Notes: generated from the sequence alone by a model not told the origin. Shown: positions 33,697 through 42,966, counted from the first letter of the stretch. The stretch: DNA of 49,296 bases from CAG-1031 sp964391735 (GCA_964391735.1 CAYMNF010000006.1:1-49296), one strand, 5' to 3'. Made by a program: numbers and translations.

Positions 33697-36474
33697 ATGA
33701 GATACGACCATAAAGAAATAGAGCAACGCTGGCAGAAACAGTGGAAAGAAAATAATATCTACCACACCGAGGTAGACAAGGCGCGTCCAAAATTCTATGT
33801 ATTGGACATGTTTCCTTACCCCTCAGGTGCAGGCCTTCATGTTGGTCATCCATTGGGCTATATAGCAAGTGATATCATAGCGCGATATAAACGTCAACAG
33901 GGATTCAATGTGTTGCACCCAATGGGGTATGATGCCTATGGACTCCCCGCCGAGCAATATGCTATTGAAACCGGACAGCACCCTGAGGTAACCACCCGCA
34001 CCAACATTGCGCGCTATCGCAGTCAGCTTGACAAAATAGGATTTTGTTTTGATTGGGACCGGGAGGTACGCACCTGCGACCCCGAGTACTACAAGTGGAC
34101 ACAATGGGCATTTATCAAGATGTTCAACTCATGGTATGACAATACCATGAAGAAAGCGCGCCCCATTGCTGAACTTGAAGAGTACCTGTCGCAACATGGA
34201 ACGGCCGGCCTCAATGCAGCCTGTGGCGAAGAAAAGGAATATACTGCCCAGCAGTGGAACGCGTTGAGTGAGAAAGAGCGTAGCGAGGCCCTGATGAACT
34301 GGCGTTTGGCCTACCGTGGAAGCACCATGGTGAACTGGTGTCCCGCATTGGGAACTGTCTTGGCCAACGATGAGGTTAGTGAGGGGGTATCGGTGCGCGG
34401 TGGACACCCGGTTGAGCAAAAACTTATGCAACAGTGGTGCCTGAGGGTATCGGCATACGCCGAGCGCCTTCTCGAGGGGTTGGATACATTGCAATGGACC
34501 GATTCACTGAAAGAGACACAACGCAACTGGATTGGGAAAAGTGAAGGCGCACAAATGCGTTTCCCAGTGAAAGACAGTGACGTAGAACTGGAGATATTTA
34601 CTACAAGAGCCGACACAATCTTCGGAGTTACTTTTATGGTGTTAGCACCTGAAAGTGAATACGTTAATGAAATTACCACCCCTGACAGGAAAGCTGCCGT
34701 TGAAGAGTATCTGCAGGCCACGCGCCACAAGACAGAGCGTGAGAGGATGATTGACAAAAAGGTGAGCGGTGTCTTCACCGGTGCATACGCTATAAATCCC
34801 CTCACCGGCAAAGAGATACCCGTCTGGGTGAGCGACTATGTTTTGGCAGGGTACGGTACCGGAGCCATTATGGCGGTGCCGGCACATGACAGCAGGGACT
34901 GGGCATTTGCCAAAAAATTTGATTTGCCCATAATACCTTTGATAGAAGGTGCAGACGTCACTGAGGGAAGTTTTGATGCCAAGGAGGGGGTAATGATCAA
35001 CTCAAAAGGGCCAAAACTCACTCTGGACGGCCTTACCGTAAAAGAGGCTATCGCAAAAACCAAAAAGTTTATTGAAGAGGAGGGTATAGGCAAGGTAAAG
35101 GTCAATTACCGTTTGAGGGACGCCATCTTCAGCCGCCAAAGGTATTGGGGTGAGCCTTTCCCCGTATACTATAAGGATGGAATACCCGAGGTGCTGGATA
35201 TGACAAAGCTGCCCCTGCAGCTGCCTGAGGTAGACCAATACAGGCCCACCGAGAGCGGTGAACCCCCTCTTGGCAGGGCTAAAGATTGGCATACTGCTGA
35301 GGGATACCCCCTTGAACTGTGCACAATGCCGGGGTTTGCAGGCTCCTCAGCCTATTATCTGCGATACATGGATCCTCATAACCGGGAAGCATTGGTGTCA
35401 AAGGATGCTAACGATTATTGGCGCAATGTTGACCTCTACGTCGGGGGGTCTGAGCATGCTACCGGCCACCTCATATACTCACGTTTCTGGAATAAATTCC
35501 TTTATGACCTCGGGGTGGTTTGTGAACAGGAACCCTTCAAGAAACTTGTAAACCAGGGAATGATACAGGGAAGAACCAGCTTTGTATACCGCATTCCCGG
35601 CACCGATACATTTGTGACGCGTGAGAAAGCCGAGGCCGCCGGTGCAGTGCCTATACGCGTGGATATCTCCTTAGTAAAGAACGATGTTCTGGATACCGAG
35701 GGCTTCAAGGCATGGCGCCCTGACTTTGCCAATGCTGAGTTTGTATACGGTGACGACGGCAAGTATCATTGTGGATGGGCTATCGAAAAGATGTCCAAGA
35801 CCAAATATAATGTTGTCAATCCTGATGATATTGTTGACAAGTACGGGGCTGACACATTGCGTATGTACGAGATGTTCCTTGGGCCGCTTGACCAGTCAAA
35901 ACCCTGGGATACCAACGGTATTGACGGTGTAAACCGATTCCTCAAAAAACTTTGGGGATTGTTCTGGAAAGAGGATATCCTGTTGGTTGACGAGAAAGAG
36001 CCTGATGCAGACTCGCTGCGTGCAGTGCACACATTGGTAAAAAAAGTGACTGAAGATATTGAAAACTTCAGCTTCAACACCTCTGTGGCCGCGTTCATGA
36101 TATGTGTAAATGAGCTCACCAAAGCCGGTTGCCATAACCGCGAGCTCCTCAGCATGGTGTTGAGGTGTCTGGCACCGTTTGCTCCACACATTAGTGAGGA
36201 ACTGTGGCACAACGCACTGGGTGAAAAGAGCAGTATAATTGATGCCCCGTGGCCGGAGTATGATGAAAAATATATGAAGCAGCAATCGGTAAAGATGGCC
36301 GTTGCCTTCAATGGCAAAACCCGTTTTACAATGGAGGTTGCCGCTGATGCCACCGCCGATCAAGCCCGCGAACAGGCCTTGGCCGACCAACAGGCTTCCA
36401 AGTGGCTCGAAGGCAAGGAGGTCAAAAAAGTGATTGTGGTTCCGGGTAAGATAGTTAACATAATAATTGGATAA
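33697..36474 (+). CDS. leuS: Leucine-tRNA ligase
   Basis: The 925-residue class I synthetase shows a HIGH-type motif in YPSGAGLHVGHPLGYIASD (about residues 41-59). The CP1 editing domain, with the conserved GTGAIMAVPAHDSRDWAFA segment (about 389-407), and the KMSKT variant of the KMSKS loop in EKMSKTKYNVVNPDD (about 697-711) follow. The C-terminal anticodon-binding and tail domains are intact. Its length is in the usual range for Bacteroidetes. It is the first gene rightward of the candidate origin, and rdgB follows 49 bases later. Confidence 0.97.
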   Translation: MRYDHKEIEQRWQKQWKENNIYHTEVDKARPKFYVLDMFPYPSGAGLHVGHPLGYIASDIIARYKRQQGFNVLHPMGYDAYGLPAEQYAIETGQHPEVTTRTNIARYRSQLDKIGFCFDWDREVRTCDPEYYKWTQWAFIKMFNSWYDNTMKKARPIAELEEYLSQHGTAGLNAACGEEKEYTAQQWNALSEKERSEALMNWRLAYRGSTMVNWCPALGTVLANDEVSEGVSVRGGHPVEQKLMQQWCLRVSAYAERLLEGLDTLQWTDSLKETQRNWIGKSEGAQMRFPVKDSDVELEIFTTRADTIFGVTFMVLAPESEYVNEITTPDRKAAVEEYLQATRHKTERERMIDKKVSGVFTGAYAINPLTGKEIPVWVSDYVLAGYGTGAIMAVPAHDSRDWAFAKKFDLPIIPLIEGADVTEGSFDAKEGVMINSKGPKLTLDGLTVKEAIAKTKKFIEEEGIGKVKVNYRLRDAIFSRQRYWGEPFPVYYKDGIPEVLDMTKLPLQLPEVDQYRPTESGEPPLGRAKDWHTAEGYPLELCTMPGFAGSSAYYLRYMDPHNREALVSKDANDYWRNVDLYVGGSEHATGHLIYSRFWNKFLYDLGVVCEQEPFKKLVNQGMIQGRTSFVYRIPGTDTFVTREKAEAAGAVPIRVDISLVKNDVLDTEGFKAWRPDFANAEFVYGDDGKYHCGWAIEKMSKTKYNVVNPDDIVDKYGADTLRMYEMFLGPLDQSKPWDTNGIDGVNRFLKKLWGLFWKEDILLVDEKEPDADSLRAVHTLVKKVTEDIENFSFNTSVAAFMICVNELTKAGCHNRELLSMVLRCLAPFAPHISEELWHNALGEKSSIIDAPWPEYDEKYMKQQSVKMAVAFNGKTRFTMEVAADATADQAREQALADQQASKWLEGKEVKKVIVVPGKIVNIIIG

Positions 36475-36523
36475 CGAAAAAAGCAGCGCAATAAAACCCC
36501 CTATTATAGCGTTATAACCTCGC

Positions 36524-37114
36524 ATGAAACCACGTATAGTTTTCGCAACCAACAACCTACACAAGCTTGAGGAAGTGCGCCGCATAGCCGGCGATGCACT
36601 TGAAGTGCTCTCTCTTGAGCAAGCGGGTGTGCGGCAGGAGTTGATTGAGGACTCCCCCACTCTACGTGGTAACGCTATGCAAAAGGCCTTGCAGGTTAAG
36701 CAGTTAACCGGGATGGATTGCTTTGCCGATGATACCGGTCTTGAGGTAGAGGTCCTCAATGGCGCTCCCGGCGTACATTCAGCCCGCTATGCTCCCGGTA
36801 AAGGCCATGACTCAGTGGCAAACATGCAGCTTTTGCTAAAAAACATGCAGGGTTGCGAAAATCGCTCGGCACGCTTCGTTACGTGGATAGCCCTGTTGCA
36901 AGGTGACAAGGAGCCTCAGTTTTTTGAGGGAGAAGTGCGTGGCACAATCACACAGCAGCCGTCAGGAAACGACGGATTTGGATATGACCCCATATTCCTG
37001 CCCGAAGGGTCAGAGCTGACCTTTGCCCAGATGAGTCCAAGCGAGAAAAATGCCATTTCTCACCGCGGACGCGCCACAGCGGCCTTGATGCAGTACCTGT
37101 TAATGCAGAAATAA
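36524..37114 (+). CDS. rdgB: XTP/dITP diphosphatase (HAM1 family)
   Basis: The 196-residue enzyme removes non-canonical purine nucleotides such as dITP and XTP. The N-terminal IVFATNNLHKLEEV with the substrate-binding T/SxN-xK signature, the FADDTGLEVEVLNGAPGVHSARYA segment (about 66-89, catalytic Asp) and the C-terminal SEKNAISHRGRA (about 175-186) are clear. Length is normal. It lies between leuS and the PorZ-like gene, which starts 31 bases later. Confidence 0.96.
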   Translation: MKPRIVFATNNLHKLEEVRRIAGDALEVLSLEQAGVRQELIEDSPTLRGNAMQKALQVKQLTGMDCFADDTGLEVEVLNGAPGVHSARYAPGKGHDSVANMQLLLKNMQGCENRSARFVTWIALLQGDKEPQFFEGEVRGTITQQPSGNDGFGYDPIFLPEGSELTFAQMSPSEKNAISHRGRATAALMQYLLMQK

Positions 37115-37145
37115 ATACCCGAAACAAAGGAAAAACATATTGAAC

Positions 37146-39548
37146 ATGATAAAGAAACATATAATACTTTTGCTGGCTTTCCTGGCGGGTTTTTTCCCGG
37201 CGGTAGCCCAGCAGGCCACCGGGAGCTGGCAATTGTTTGAACTGTACGCCGGCAATCCGACATCAATTATTCCCAGCAACAATGGCCCGGCTTATATATT
37301 GAGTGGGGGTCGTTTGTATGGGTATGACCTCAAGAATGAGGAGTTTATTGACTACTTCGGCAGCCTCAACGGGTCTAATATCAGCTTCTACCAATACAAT
37401 CCCGAGGGTGGTTACCTTTTGGTTGTGTACGGAAACTCAAACATGGATGTCATCTATGATGACGGCACTATCGTTAACCTGCCTGACATCAAGGATGCTG
37501 TTGTTGATTATACCAAGGAAATCAACGGGGCTGACTTTAAGGGTAACAGCATGTATGTGGCAACCTCGTTCGGCGTGGTTGAGTATGACATGAAGAAACG
37601 TGTTGTCAAGCAATCAGGTATCTATGGAAAGAATGTCCAGGACATTGCCATTATGGGTAATTATCTGGTTATTATCATAGATAACCAAATGTACTATACA
37701 TCACTTGACAAGCGGTTGAATCGCTTTGAAAATTTTGTGATGGACGATACTGAAAAAGTATACTTCACGGAGATGCGTGCCATCCCCGGCAGTCAATATA
37801 TGATAACCCGCACCGAGAAGAGTGGAATACGTATTTACGGGTCAAACAGTGAGGGGAAACCCGAAATGCTTACCGGTGGATACTTCCCCAACAATCAACA
37901 GTTGATGTCGGGCCGAGGTGCCGTTTATTTTGTGTCAAACGACAAATTGGTAAAAGCTGATAAGGAGGGAAATGCAGCAGCAATCCTTACTCTTCCATCC
38001 AACATATCATCCGCAACCATCGGTTGTTCCAAAGGGCTTGAGCAAGTATGGGCCGGAAACTCCGATGGTGTATCATGTTACAATTTTACAAACACGGTAT
38101 CCCCTACCCTGCTTTGTCAAAATGTAAAACCTGGGAATTCCATGGTTACAGAGCGAGTAACATTCTTTGCCCCTTCAGCTGACGGCAACATACTGTATAT
38201 GGCCAATATGGGTCCTTGGTATCGTAATCCCGGTGGCTATGAAGCAAGCAAAGAGGGTAATGGATGTAATATGACAGTTGACCGATACTCAGGGGGTAAC
38301 TTTACAGATGCCTCAGCAAGAGCAAAGGGAACAGGTGTTACCAGTGCTGTTCCTGTTAATGCTCCCGCATCTATAACAGTAGATCCAAACGACCCTGAAA
38401 TATTCTATGCCGGTTCAAGGTATGGATATATGGTTAAAGTAAAGGATGGGGTTGCTATAGAGGCCTTAACAGGAAAACAAATCGGTAGGAGTGATTTTCG
38501 AGTATACGGTTTAGAGTTTGATCCTGAAGGAAACTTGTTGTTAGGCGTATCAGACTACAATTCAGTAAAAGCAGATCGTAAGGTTTTACACCTAATTCCT
38601 AAGGATAAGCTTGCAAAAGGTCTAAATAATATTACAGCAGAAGATATATTATCTTTTCCCACTCCTGATAATTCATTCAATTTTGAGGGAGTACTAAAAT
38701 ACTTCAAAAAGTGTGATTTAATTTTTGCATCTTCTGCTACAACAGAAACAGGTCTTATTGTATATGATTTAAATAAGACTCCTACTAATACTGTAGATGA
38801 TAATTACAGTGTAATAAAGAAACTAATAGATACTGAGGGAAACTCAATAAGTTGCGGTACCGTCAAGGGATTTGCTGAGGACAAAGATGGCAAATTATGG
38901 TTTGTCAATAATAGCGGTGTCTTTGTATTGGATAATCCGCGTGATGCGCTTTCAAGTTCTGTACGTTGGCGTCGTCCTAAGGTTCCACGTAATGACGGCA
39001 CAAACTTTGCTGACTATTTGCTTGATGGTGTTATGTGTATCAATATTTCAATTGATGGACAAAATCGTAAGTGGATTGCTACCAAAGGAGCCGGTGTATA
39101 CTTTGTTTCGGCTGACGGTACCGAGATTCTCGCTAATTACAATACCACAAACTCACCATTAGGGACTGATGATATTAATAATATCTATGCTGACCCCAAG
39201 ACAAACTTAGTATATATTGGTACCAATGCCGGATTATATTGCTTTGCTTCGGACTCATCGGCACCTGCTGACGACTACTCAGGGGTCTATGCCTATCCTA
39301 ACCCTGTGCGTCCCGACTTCTCAGGGTGGATTACCATCGCCGGACTGATGGATAACTCCCTTGTTAAGATTGTTGACTCAGGTATGAATGTGGTTTACCA
39401 AGGAAAATCTCAGGGCGGAATGATGACTTGGGATGGTTGCAACCACTCAGGTAGCCGAGTAAAGAGCGGGGTATACTATGTAATGGCCTCACAAAACGCC
39501 AACGGTTCAGATTCTGCAATAGTTACCAAGATATTAATACTCAATTGA
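37146..39548 (+). CDS. PorZ-like double beta-propeller protein with a C-terminal T9SS-type tail
   Basis: The 800-residue protein has a Sec signal peptide (MIKKHIILLLAFLAGFFPAVA, cut near residue 21). Two propeller-like blocks of repeated beta motifs follow (about 25-340 and 341-710), then a C-terminal domain of about 85 residues. That domain includes VYAYPNPVRPDFSG and a SGVYYVMAS ending, resembling the type A sorting tail of type IX secretion. The order of domains matches PorZ of Porphyromonas gingivalis, which helps attach A-LPS to cargo. No other T9SS gene is in the window, so a working system is not shown. I start at the ATG at 37146, not the upstream TTG. The DNA from about 38.4 to 39.0 kb is clearly poorer in G+C than the flanks (17 of 60 at 38641-38700). 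Confidence 0.75.
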   Translation: MIKKHIILLLAFLAGFFPAVAQQATGSWQLFELYAGNPTSIIPSNNGPAYILSGGRLYGYDLKNEEFIDYFGSLNGSNISFYQYNPEGGYLLVVYGNSNMDVIYDDGTIVNLPDIKDAVVDYTKEINGADFKGNSMYVATSFGVVEYDMKKRVVKQSGIYGKNVQDIAIMGNYLVIIIDNQMYYTSLDKRLNRFENFVMDDTEKVYFTEMRAIPGSQYMITRTEKSGIRIYGSNSEGKPEMLTGGYFPNNQQLMSGRGAVYFVSNDKLVKADKEGNAAAILTLPSNISSATIGCSKGLEQVWAGNSDGVSCYNFTNTVSPTLLCQNVKPGNSMVTERVTFFAPSADGNILYMANMGPWYRNPGGYEASKEGNGCNMTVDRYSGGNFTDASARAKGTGVTSAVPVNAPASITVDPNDPEIFYAGSRYGYMVKVKDGVAIEALTGKQIGRSDFRVYGLEFDPEGNLLLGVSDYNSVKADRKVLHLIPKDKLAKGLNNITAEDILSFPTPDNSFNFEGVLKYFKKCDLIFASSATTETGLIVYDLNKTPTNTVDDNYSVIKKLIDTEGNSISCGTVKGFAEDKDGKLWFVNNSGVFVLDNPRDALSSSVRWRRPKVPRNDGTNFADYLLDGVMCINISIDGQNRKWIATKGAGVYFVSADGTEILANYNTTNSPLGTDDINNIYADPKTNLVYIGTNAGLYCFASDSSAPADDYSGVYAYPNPVRPDFSGWITIAGLMDNSLVKIVDSGMNVVYQGKSQGGMMTWDGCNHSGSRVKSGVYYVMASQNANGSDSAIVTKILILN

Positions 39549-40069
39549 TGGAGAACTCGCTGAGGTATCGTGACGAGAGGGACCGTGCCCATGGCGTGGC
39601 CGGTGCTGTGATAGGCATTTGTGCCTATGACGGTGAGCGTTTACTCATTTCCGTTAATCTTGACTCAGACCCCGGCGAGTCTCTTGAACTTAAGGAGCAT
39701 TTCTACCTCAAGGATAACAGCGGATTATATGTTTCCGGGGCTTGGAGGCGTTTAGTCAGCCACTACCGTCTTGCCATGGCCATGTGCATAGGTGACCTGC
39801 TTTGTCGCCGTATTGTGGGTGACAATGCCCAAGTCAGCGAACGTGAGCACTCAATGCTAAAAGAGGCTGTCCTCGAGCCCTATGAGGAGTGTGCGCTTGA
39901 GCAGTATGAGGCGTCAAACCTTTTTGAAAACTGCTTCAATAATCTTGAGGAGATTTTTCAAGATCCCATTTTTTCCCACTCCTTGTCTCATTTCGTTGAG
40001 CATCTGCAGCGAGCGCGTTCCATGTCCCGATATGAGATTATCGAACATCTTAGGGGGATGCTTTCCTGA
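39548..40069 (+). CDS. Conserved hypothetical protein coupled to the PorZ-like gene
   Basis: The 173-residue product matches no family I recognise. The first 60 residues have an alternating beta pattern (VAGAVIGICAYDGERLLISVNLDS). The rest is helical with many acidic residues and ends in HLRGMLS. There is no signal peptide or membrane helix. The ATG at 39548 overlaps the stop of the PorZ-like gene by one base (TGATG), so translation is probably coupled, and the glycosyltransferase gene follows eight bases later. The tight spacing suggests a shared envelope or glycan role, by inference only. Confidence 0.85.
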   Translation: MENSLRYRDERDRAHGVAGAVIGICAYDGERLLISVNLDSDPGESLELKEHFYLKDNSGLYVSGAWRRLVSHYRLAMAMCIGDLLCRRIVGDNAQVSEREHSMLKEAVLEPYEECALEQYEASNLFENCFNNLEEIFQDPIFSHSLSHFVEHLQRARSMSRYEIIEHLRGMLS

Positions 40070-40077
40070 TAATACCT

Positions 40078-41034
40078 ATGAGGGTAGCTGTTGTTGTCCC
40101 GGCATATAATGTTGCACCCTATATTGGCCAATGTCTGCAAAGCATCATTGACCAGGAATATAGGGATTTGCAAATTATTGTAGTGGACGACGGCTCAACC
40201 GACGATACTGCAGCAATAGTTGATAAATATGCTGAGCAGGATTCTCGAATCAAAGTAATCCATCAAGAGAATTCCGGTCAATCTGTTGCTCGAAACAACG
40301 CCTTGAAACTCGTCACTGCACCCCTTATTACAATGGTTGATGGTGATGATATGTTATTACCCGGCACTATCTCTGTTTGGGTACATGCTCTTGAAGAAAA
40401 TCCCACGTATGATATTGTACTGAGTTATTATACAAATAATCAGCACTCTATTTATAAAAGATTTGAACCGAAACCTTGGACTCGGTTATCAGGAAAGGAG
40501 TGTCTGGCATCAATGTTGTATCGGAAGAAGAATTTCGTAATGACCCCCTGGGGTTGCCTTATGCGTTCTCATTTATGGAAAGAGATAGTGTTTCCGGCTG
40601 GAAAAATTTATGAGGACCTTGCAACCATGTGGCGCATATATTTAAAAAGTTCCGGTATATTATTTACCTCTACTCCGGCTTATTTTTACAGACAACGACC
40701 AAACAGTGCTATGACGACATTTAATCATGCTCGATTTGATGTCCTTGATATTAGTACAGCTTTGGTTGCCGAGATGCGCGGGGGGGACCCACGGCTTTTG
40801 GCTGCAGCGCAGGACAGAGTGTTCTCGGCAGCGTGCAATATTTTGGGACATCTGCAAATAAACGGGATGAGGAACTCAGCTGAGGCTGACCGCTGCTGGG
40901 ACCTTATATGCCGTGGGCGCAGACAAGCTTTGCGTGACAGTAATTCCCGTCTGCGCAACCGCATTGTGGCGCTGATGTCACCCGTCTTGGGTAAAAACAA
41001 TACGGCACGTATCTTGGCTCGTTTTGTTGAATGA
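40078..41034 (+). CDS. Family 2 glycosyltransferase
   Basis: The 318-residue protein has the GT-A fold motifs of family GT2: the N-terminal VVVPAYNVAPYIGQCLQSI, the nucleotide-sugar segment VDDGSTDDTAAIVDKYA (about 38-54) and the DxD-type VDGDDMLLPG (about 88-97). A catalytic-base candidate lies near KIYEDLATMWR (about 178). It adds a sugar to a surface polysaccharide or glycolipid; donor and acceptor are unknown. The first 230 codons are richer in A and T than the end of the gene. It is the third gene of a tight cluster after the PorZ-like gene. A promoter for greA begins 38 bases after its stop. Confidence 0.93.
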   Translation: MRVAVVVPAYNVAPYIGQCLQSIIDQEYRDLQIIVVDDGSTDDTAAIVDKYAEQDSRIKVIHQENSGQSVARNNALKLVTAPLITMVDGDDMLLPGTISVWVHALEENPTYDIVLSYYTNNQHSIYKRFEPKPWTRLSGKECLASMLYRKKNFVMTPWGCLMRSHLWKEIVFPAGKIYEDLATMWRIYLKSSGILFTSTPAYFYRQRPNSAMTTFNHARFDVLDISTALVAEMRGGDPRLLAAAQDRVFSAACNILGHLQINGMRNSAEADRCWDLICRGRRQALRDSNSRLRNRIVALMSPVLGKNNTARILARFVE

Positions 41035-41072
41035 CTGCCCCTGTCACAGTGTTTATCCGCAAATTAAAAAAA

Positions 41073-41104
41073 TTTGGTTAGCATATAAAAACTTACTATT
41101 TTTG
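41073..41104 (+). promoter_or_regulatory. Promoter of the greA leader
   Basis: TTTG at 41073-41076, a 20-base spacer and TATTTTTG at 41097-41104 make a near-perfect Bacteroidetes promoter. Transcription would start near 41110, giving a leader of about 130 bases before greA. Confidence 0.85.
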
Positions 41105-41110
41105 CCCCTG

Positions 41111-41135
41111 TACCCGCAAGAGGTGGGTATTTTTT
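41111..41135 (+). terminator. First terminator-like hairpin in the greA leader
   Basis: TACCCGC at 41111-41117 pairs with GTGGGTA at 41123-41129 (7 bp, one G-T, loop AAGAG) and is followed by six T at 41130-41135. It begins at or next to the predicted start point. It could also be the terminator of the upstream glycosyltransferase operon, or a 5' stabilising hairpin. Confidence 0.65.
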
Positions 41136-41151
41136 CATTGAGAACCAACAA

Positions 41152-41188
41152 GAAGCCCCTGCGGTTATGGCGTGGGCTTCGGTTTTTT
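41152..41188 (+). terminator. Second terminator-like hairpin in the greA leader
   Basis: GAAGCCC at 41152-41158 pairs with GGGCTTC at 41174-41180 (7 bp), followed by GG and six T at 41183-41188. It lies between the promoter and the greA start (52 bases away), so it can act as an attenuator. I saw no second promoter between it and greA. Confidence 0.75.
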
Positions 41189-41239
41189 AACTCTCTATTT
41201 CTTAAAAACTTAACTAATCAGGATTAATCCCATAGAAAA

Positions 41240-41710
41240 ATGGCTATCACATACATGACCCGTGAAGGGTACAAGAAAAAAATGGAGGAAATCGCCTACC
41301 TTGAGTCGGTTGAGCGTCCCCGCGCATCTGCCGCAATAGCCGAGGCACGTGACAAGGGCGATTTGTCTGAGAACTCAGAATACGATGCTGCCAAAGAGGC
41401 CCAGGGCATGCTTGAGATGAAAATTGCAAAACTCAAGGACCTGGTGGCAAACTGCCGCATCATTGATGAAAGCAAACTCAACAATGAGGAGGTACAGATA
41501 CTGAACCGCGTTAAAATCAAAAACCTTGATAACGGTATGGTGATGGAATATACCATTGTCGCCGATAGCGAGGCTAACATGCGCGAGAAAAAGATCGGCT
41601 CGTCCACCCCTATGGCAAAAGGCCTGCTCGGCCACAAGCTCAATGAGACAGTTGAGATAAAAGTGCCCGCCGGTCTGATGCGTTTTGAGATTGTTGAAAT
41701 TTCATACTGA
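41240..41710 (+). CDS. greA: Transcription elongation factor GreA
   Basis: The 156-residue protein rescues backtracked RNA polymerase by stimulating transcript cleavage. The N-terminal coiled coil (about 10-75) carries the tip segment DKGDLSENSEYDAAKEAQ, whose acidic residues reach the polymerase active site. The C-terminal FKBP-like domain (about 80-156) includes GSSTPMAKGLLGHKLNETVE. Length is normal. Its own leader contains two terminator-like hairpins, a layout that fits feedback control by a factor that changes pausing and termination. The HIT gene follows 20 bases later. Confidence 0.97.
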   Translation: MAITYMTREGYKKKMEEIAYLESVERPRASAAIAEARDKGDLSENSEYDAAKEAQGMLEMKIAKLKDLVANCRIIDESKLNNEEVQILNRVKIKNLDNGMVMEYTIVADSEANMREKKIGSSTPMAKGLLGHKLNETVEIKVPAGLMRFEIVEISY

Positions 41711-41730
41711 CCACCTCAAAAACCGATAAC

Positions 41731-42126
41731 ATGCCAAGCATATTCAGCAAAATCGTTGCCGGGGAAATCCCCTGCCATAAAGTTGCCGAGACCGATAAGT
41801 ACCTGGCCTTCCTTGACATCAACCCCGTGGCTCCCGGGCACGTACTGTGCATTCCCAAACATGAGGTTGACTATATCTTTGACCTTGATGACGAAGAATA
41901 TCTCGGGCTGATGGCTTTCGCAAAGAAAGTCGCTCAGGGGCTAAAGCATGCCGTTCCCTGCCGCAAGGTTGGTGTAACCGTCCTGGGGCTTGAGGTTCCC
42001 CATGCACACGTGCACCTTGTGCCCATGCGCACCGAGGCTGACATGGACTTCCACCACAAGAGCAACCCCTCGGCCGACGAACTTGCTGCCATGGCAAAGA
42101 AAATCAGCGAGAGAATACAACTCTAA
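41731..42126 (+). CDS. HIT-family nucleotide-binding protein
   Basis: The 131-residue protein begins with the family signature IFSKIVAGEIPCHKVAET and holds the histidine triad in PHAHVHLVPM (about 90-99). HIT proteins hydrolyse nucleoside phosphoramidates or dinucleoside polyphosphates; the exact substrate cannot be read from sequence. It is the second gene of the greA operon, and is followed by an imperfect hairpin (42201-42230) that may end the transcript. Confidence 0.95.
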   Translation: MPSIFSKIVAGEIPCHKVAETDKYLAFLDINPVAPGHVLCIPKHEVDYIFDLDDEEYLGLMAFAKKVAQGLKHAVPCRKVGVTVLGLEVPHAHVHLVPMRTEADMDFHHKSNPSADELAAMAKKISERIQL

Positions 42127-42200
42127 GCGAGTAGGGTAGGGAAGCCCCCAAAGCTAACCCTCAGCATGTTTACAACTTTGGTTTCACACTAAAATTTGAG

Positions 42201-42230
42201 GCTGTGCAGTAATTCAGTTTACCGCACAGC
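42201..42230 (+). terminator. Weak terminator-like hairpin after the HIT gene
   Basis: GCTGTGC at 42201-42207 pairs with GCACAGC at 42224-42230 (7 bp, loop of 16). Only a loose T-rich stretch follows, so termination is plausible but not certain. Confidence 0.45.
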
Positions 42231-42303
42231 TCTCGCTGTTTTATGACCGGGGTAGTATCGAAAACCTAAATCCGGAAAGAAATATTTAAAGGATAATCTT
42301 TAT

Positions 42304-42966
42304 ATGAAACGTGTTTATTTTTCTGTGCTGTCAATGTTTATTATGTTGATAGCTAATGCTCAGTTGAATCTCGGAAATATTTTGAACGGCCTTGGTGGTA
42401 AATCAGGTAGCGATAGTTCTGTCACAAATGCCATATCAGGTATTGTAGGCAATCTGTTATCCACTGACAAGCTTTCTTTATCAGATATAACAGGAAGCTG
42501 GAGTTATGTTGAGCCGGCGGTTTGCTTCAAAAGCGAAAACCTGTTACAAAAAGCCGGCGGTGCTGCTGCGGCTTCAACCATAAAAGAAAAACTTGCACCA
42601 TACTACAAAATGTCAGGCTTGGATAAGGTACAACTGACTGTTAATCCTGACAGTACTTTTGTAATGAAAGTTAGCAAGATGACGTTAAAGGGTACTGTAC
42701 GCATCCTCAACGATGAGGAAAGCCAAAGTAACTTAGAGTTTGATTTTGCAGCCCTCGGGAAAATCAATCTCGGGAAAATCAATGCTTATGTCGTTGTAAA
42801 TAAGGTCAATAACTCCATGGACCTTATGTTTGATGTTTCCAAATTGGTAACCATAGCCGAGAAAGTAAGCGTAGTTGCTAAAAGCAGTGCAATCACAACA
42901 GCTGTTAATCTCCTCAAAAGTTATGACGGAGTATGTGCCGGTTTCAAAATGTCAAAATCAAAATGA
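42304..42966 (+). CDS. Secreted DUF4923-family protein
   Basis: The 220-residue protein has a Sec signal peptide (MKRVYFSVLSMFIMLIANA, cut near residue 19). A Gly/Ser-rich linker follows, and then a beta-rich domain of about 130 residues beginning at ISDITGSWSYVEPAVCFKS-like positions. The domain plan and the lipocalin-like GSW motif match DUF4923, a family of Bacteroidales exported proteins without known function. It is single-cistron and ends with a strong terminator. Its codon usage is more AT-rich than greA or iorA. Confidence 0.85.
   Translation: MKRVYFSVLSMFIMLIANAQLNLGNILNGLGGKSGSDSSVTNAISGIVGNLLSTDKLSLSDITGSWSYVEPAVCFKSENLLQKAGGAAAASTIKEKLAPYYKMSGLDKVQLTVNPDSTFVMKVSKMTLKGTVRILNDEESQSNLEFDFAALGKINLGKINAYVVVNKVNNSMDLMFDVSKLVTIAEKVSVVAKSSAITTAVNLLKSYDGVCAGFKMSKSK

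Noticed and set aside
41053..41061. Single DnaA-box-like sequence TTATCCGCA before greA
   Set aside because: Closer to the E. coli box than those in the candidate origin, but isolated and not in a cluster; the same holds for TTATCCACT near 42457.
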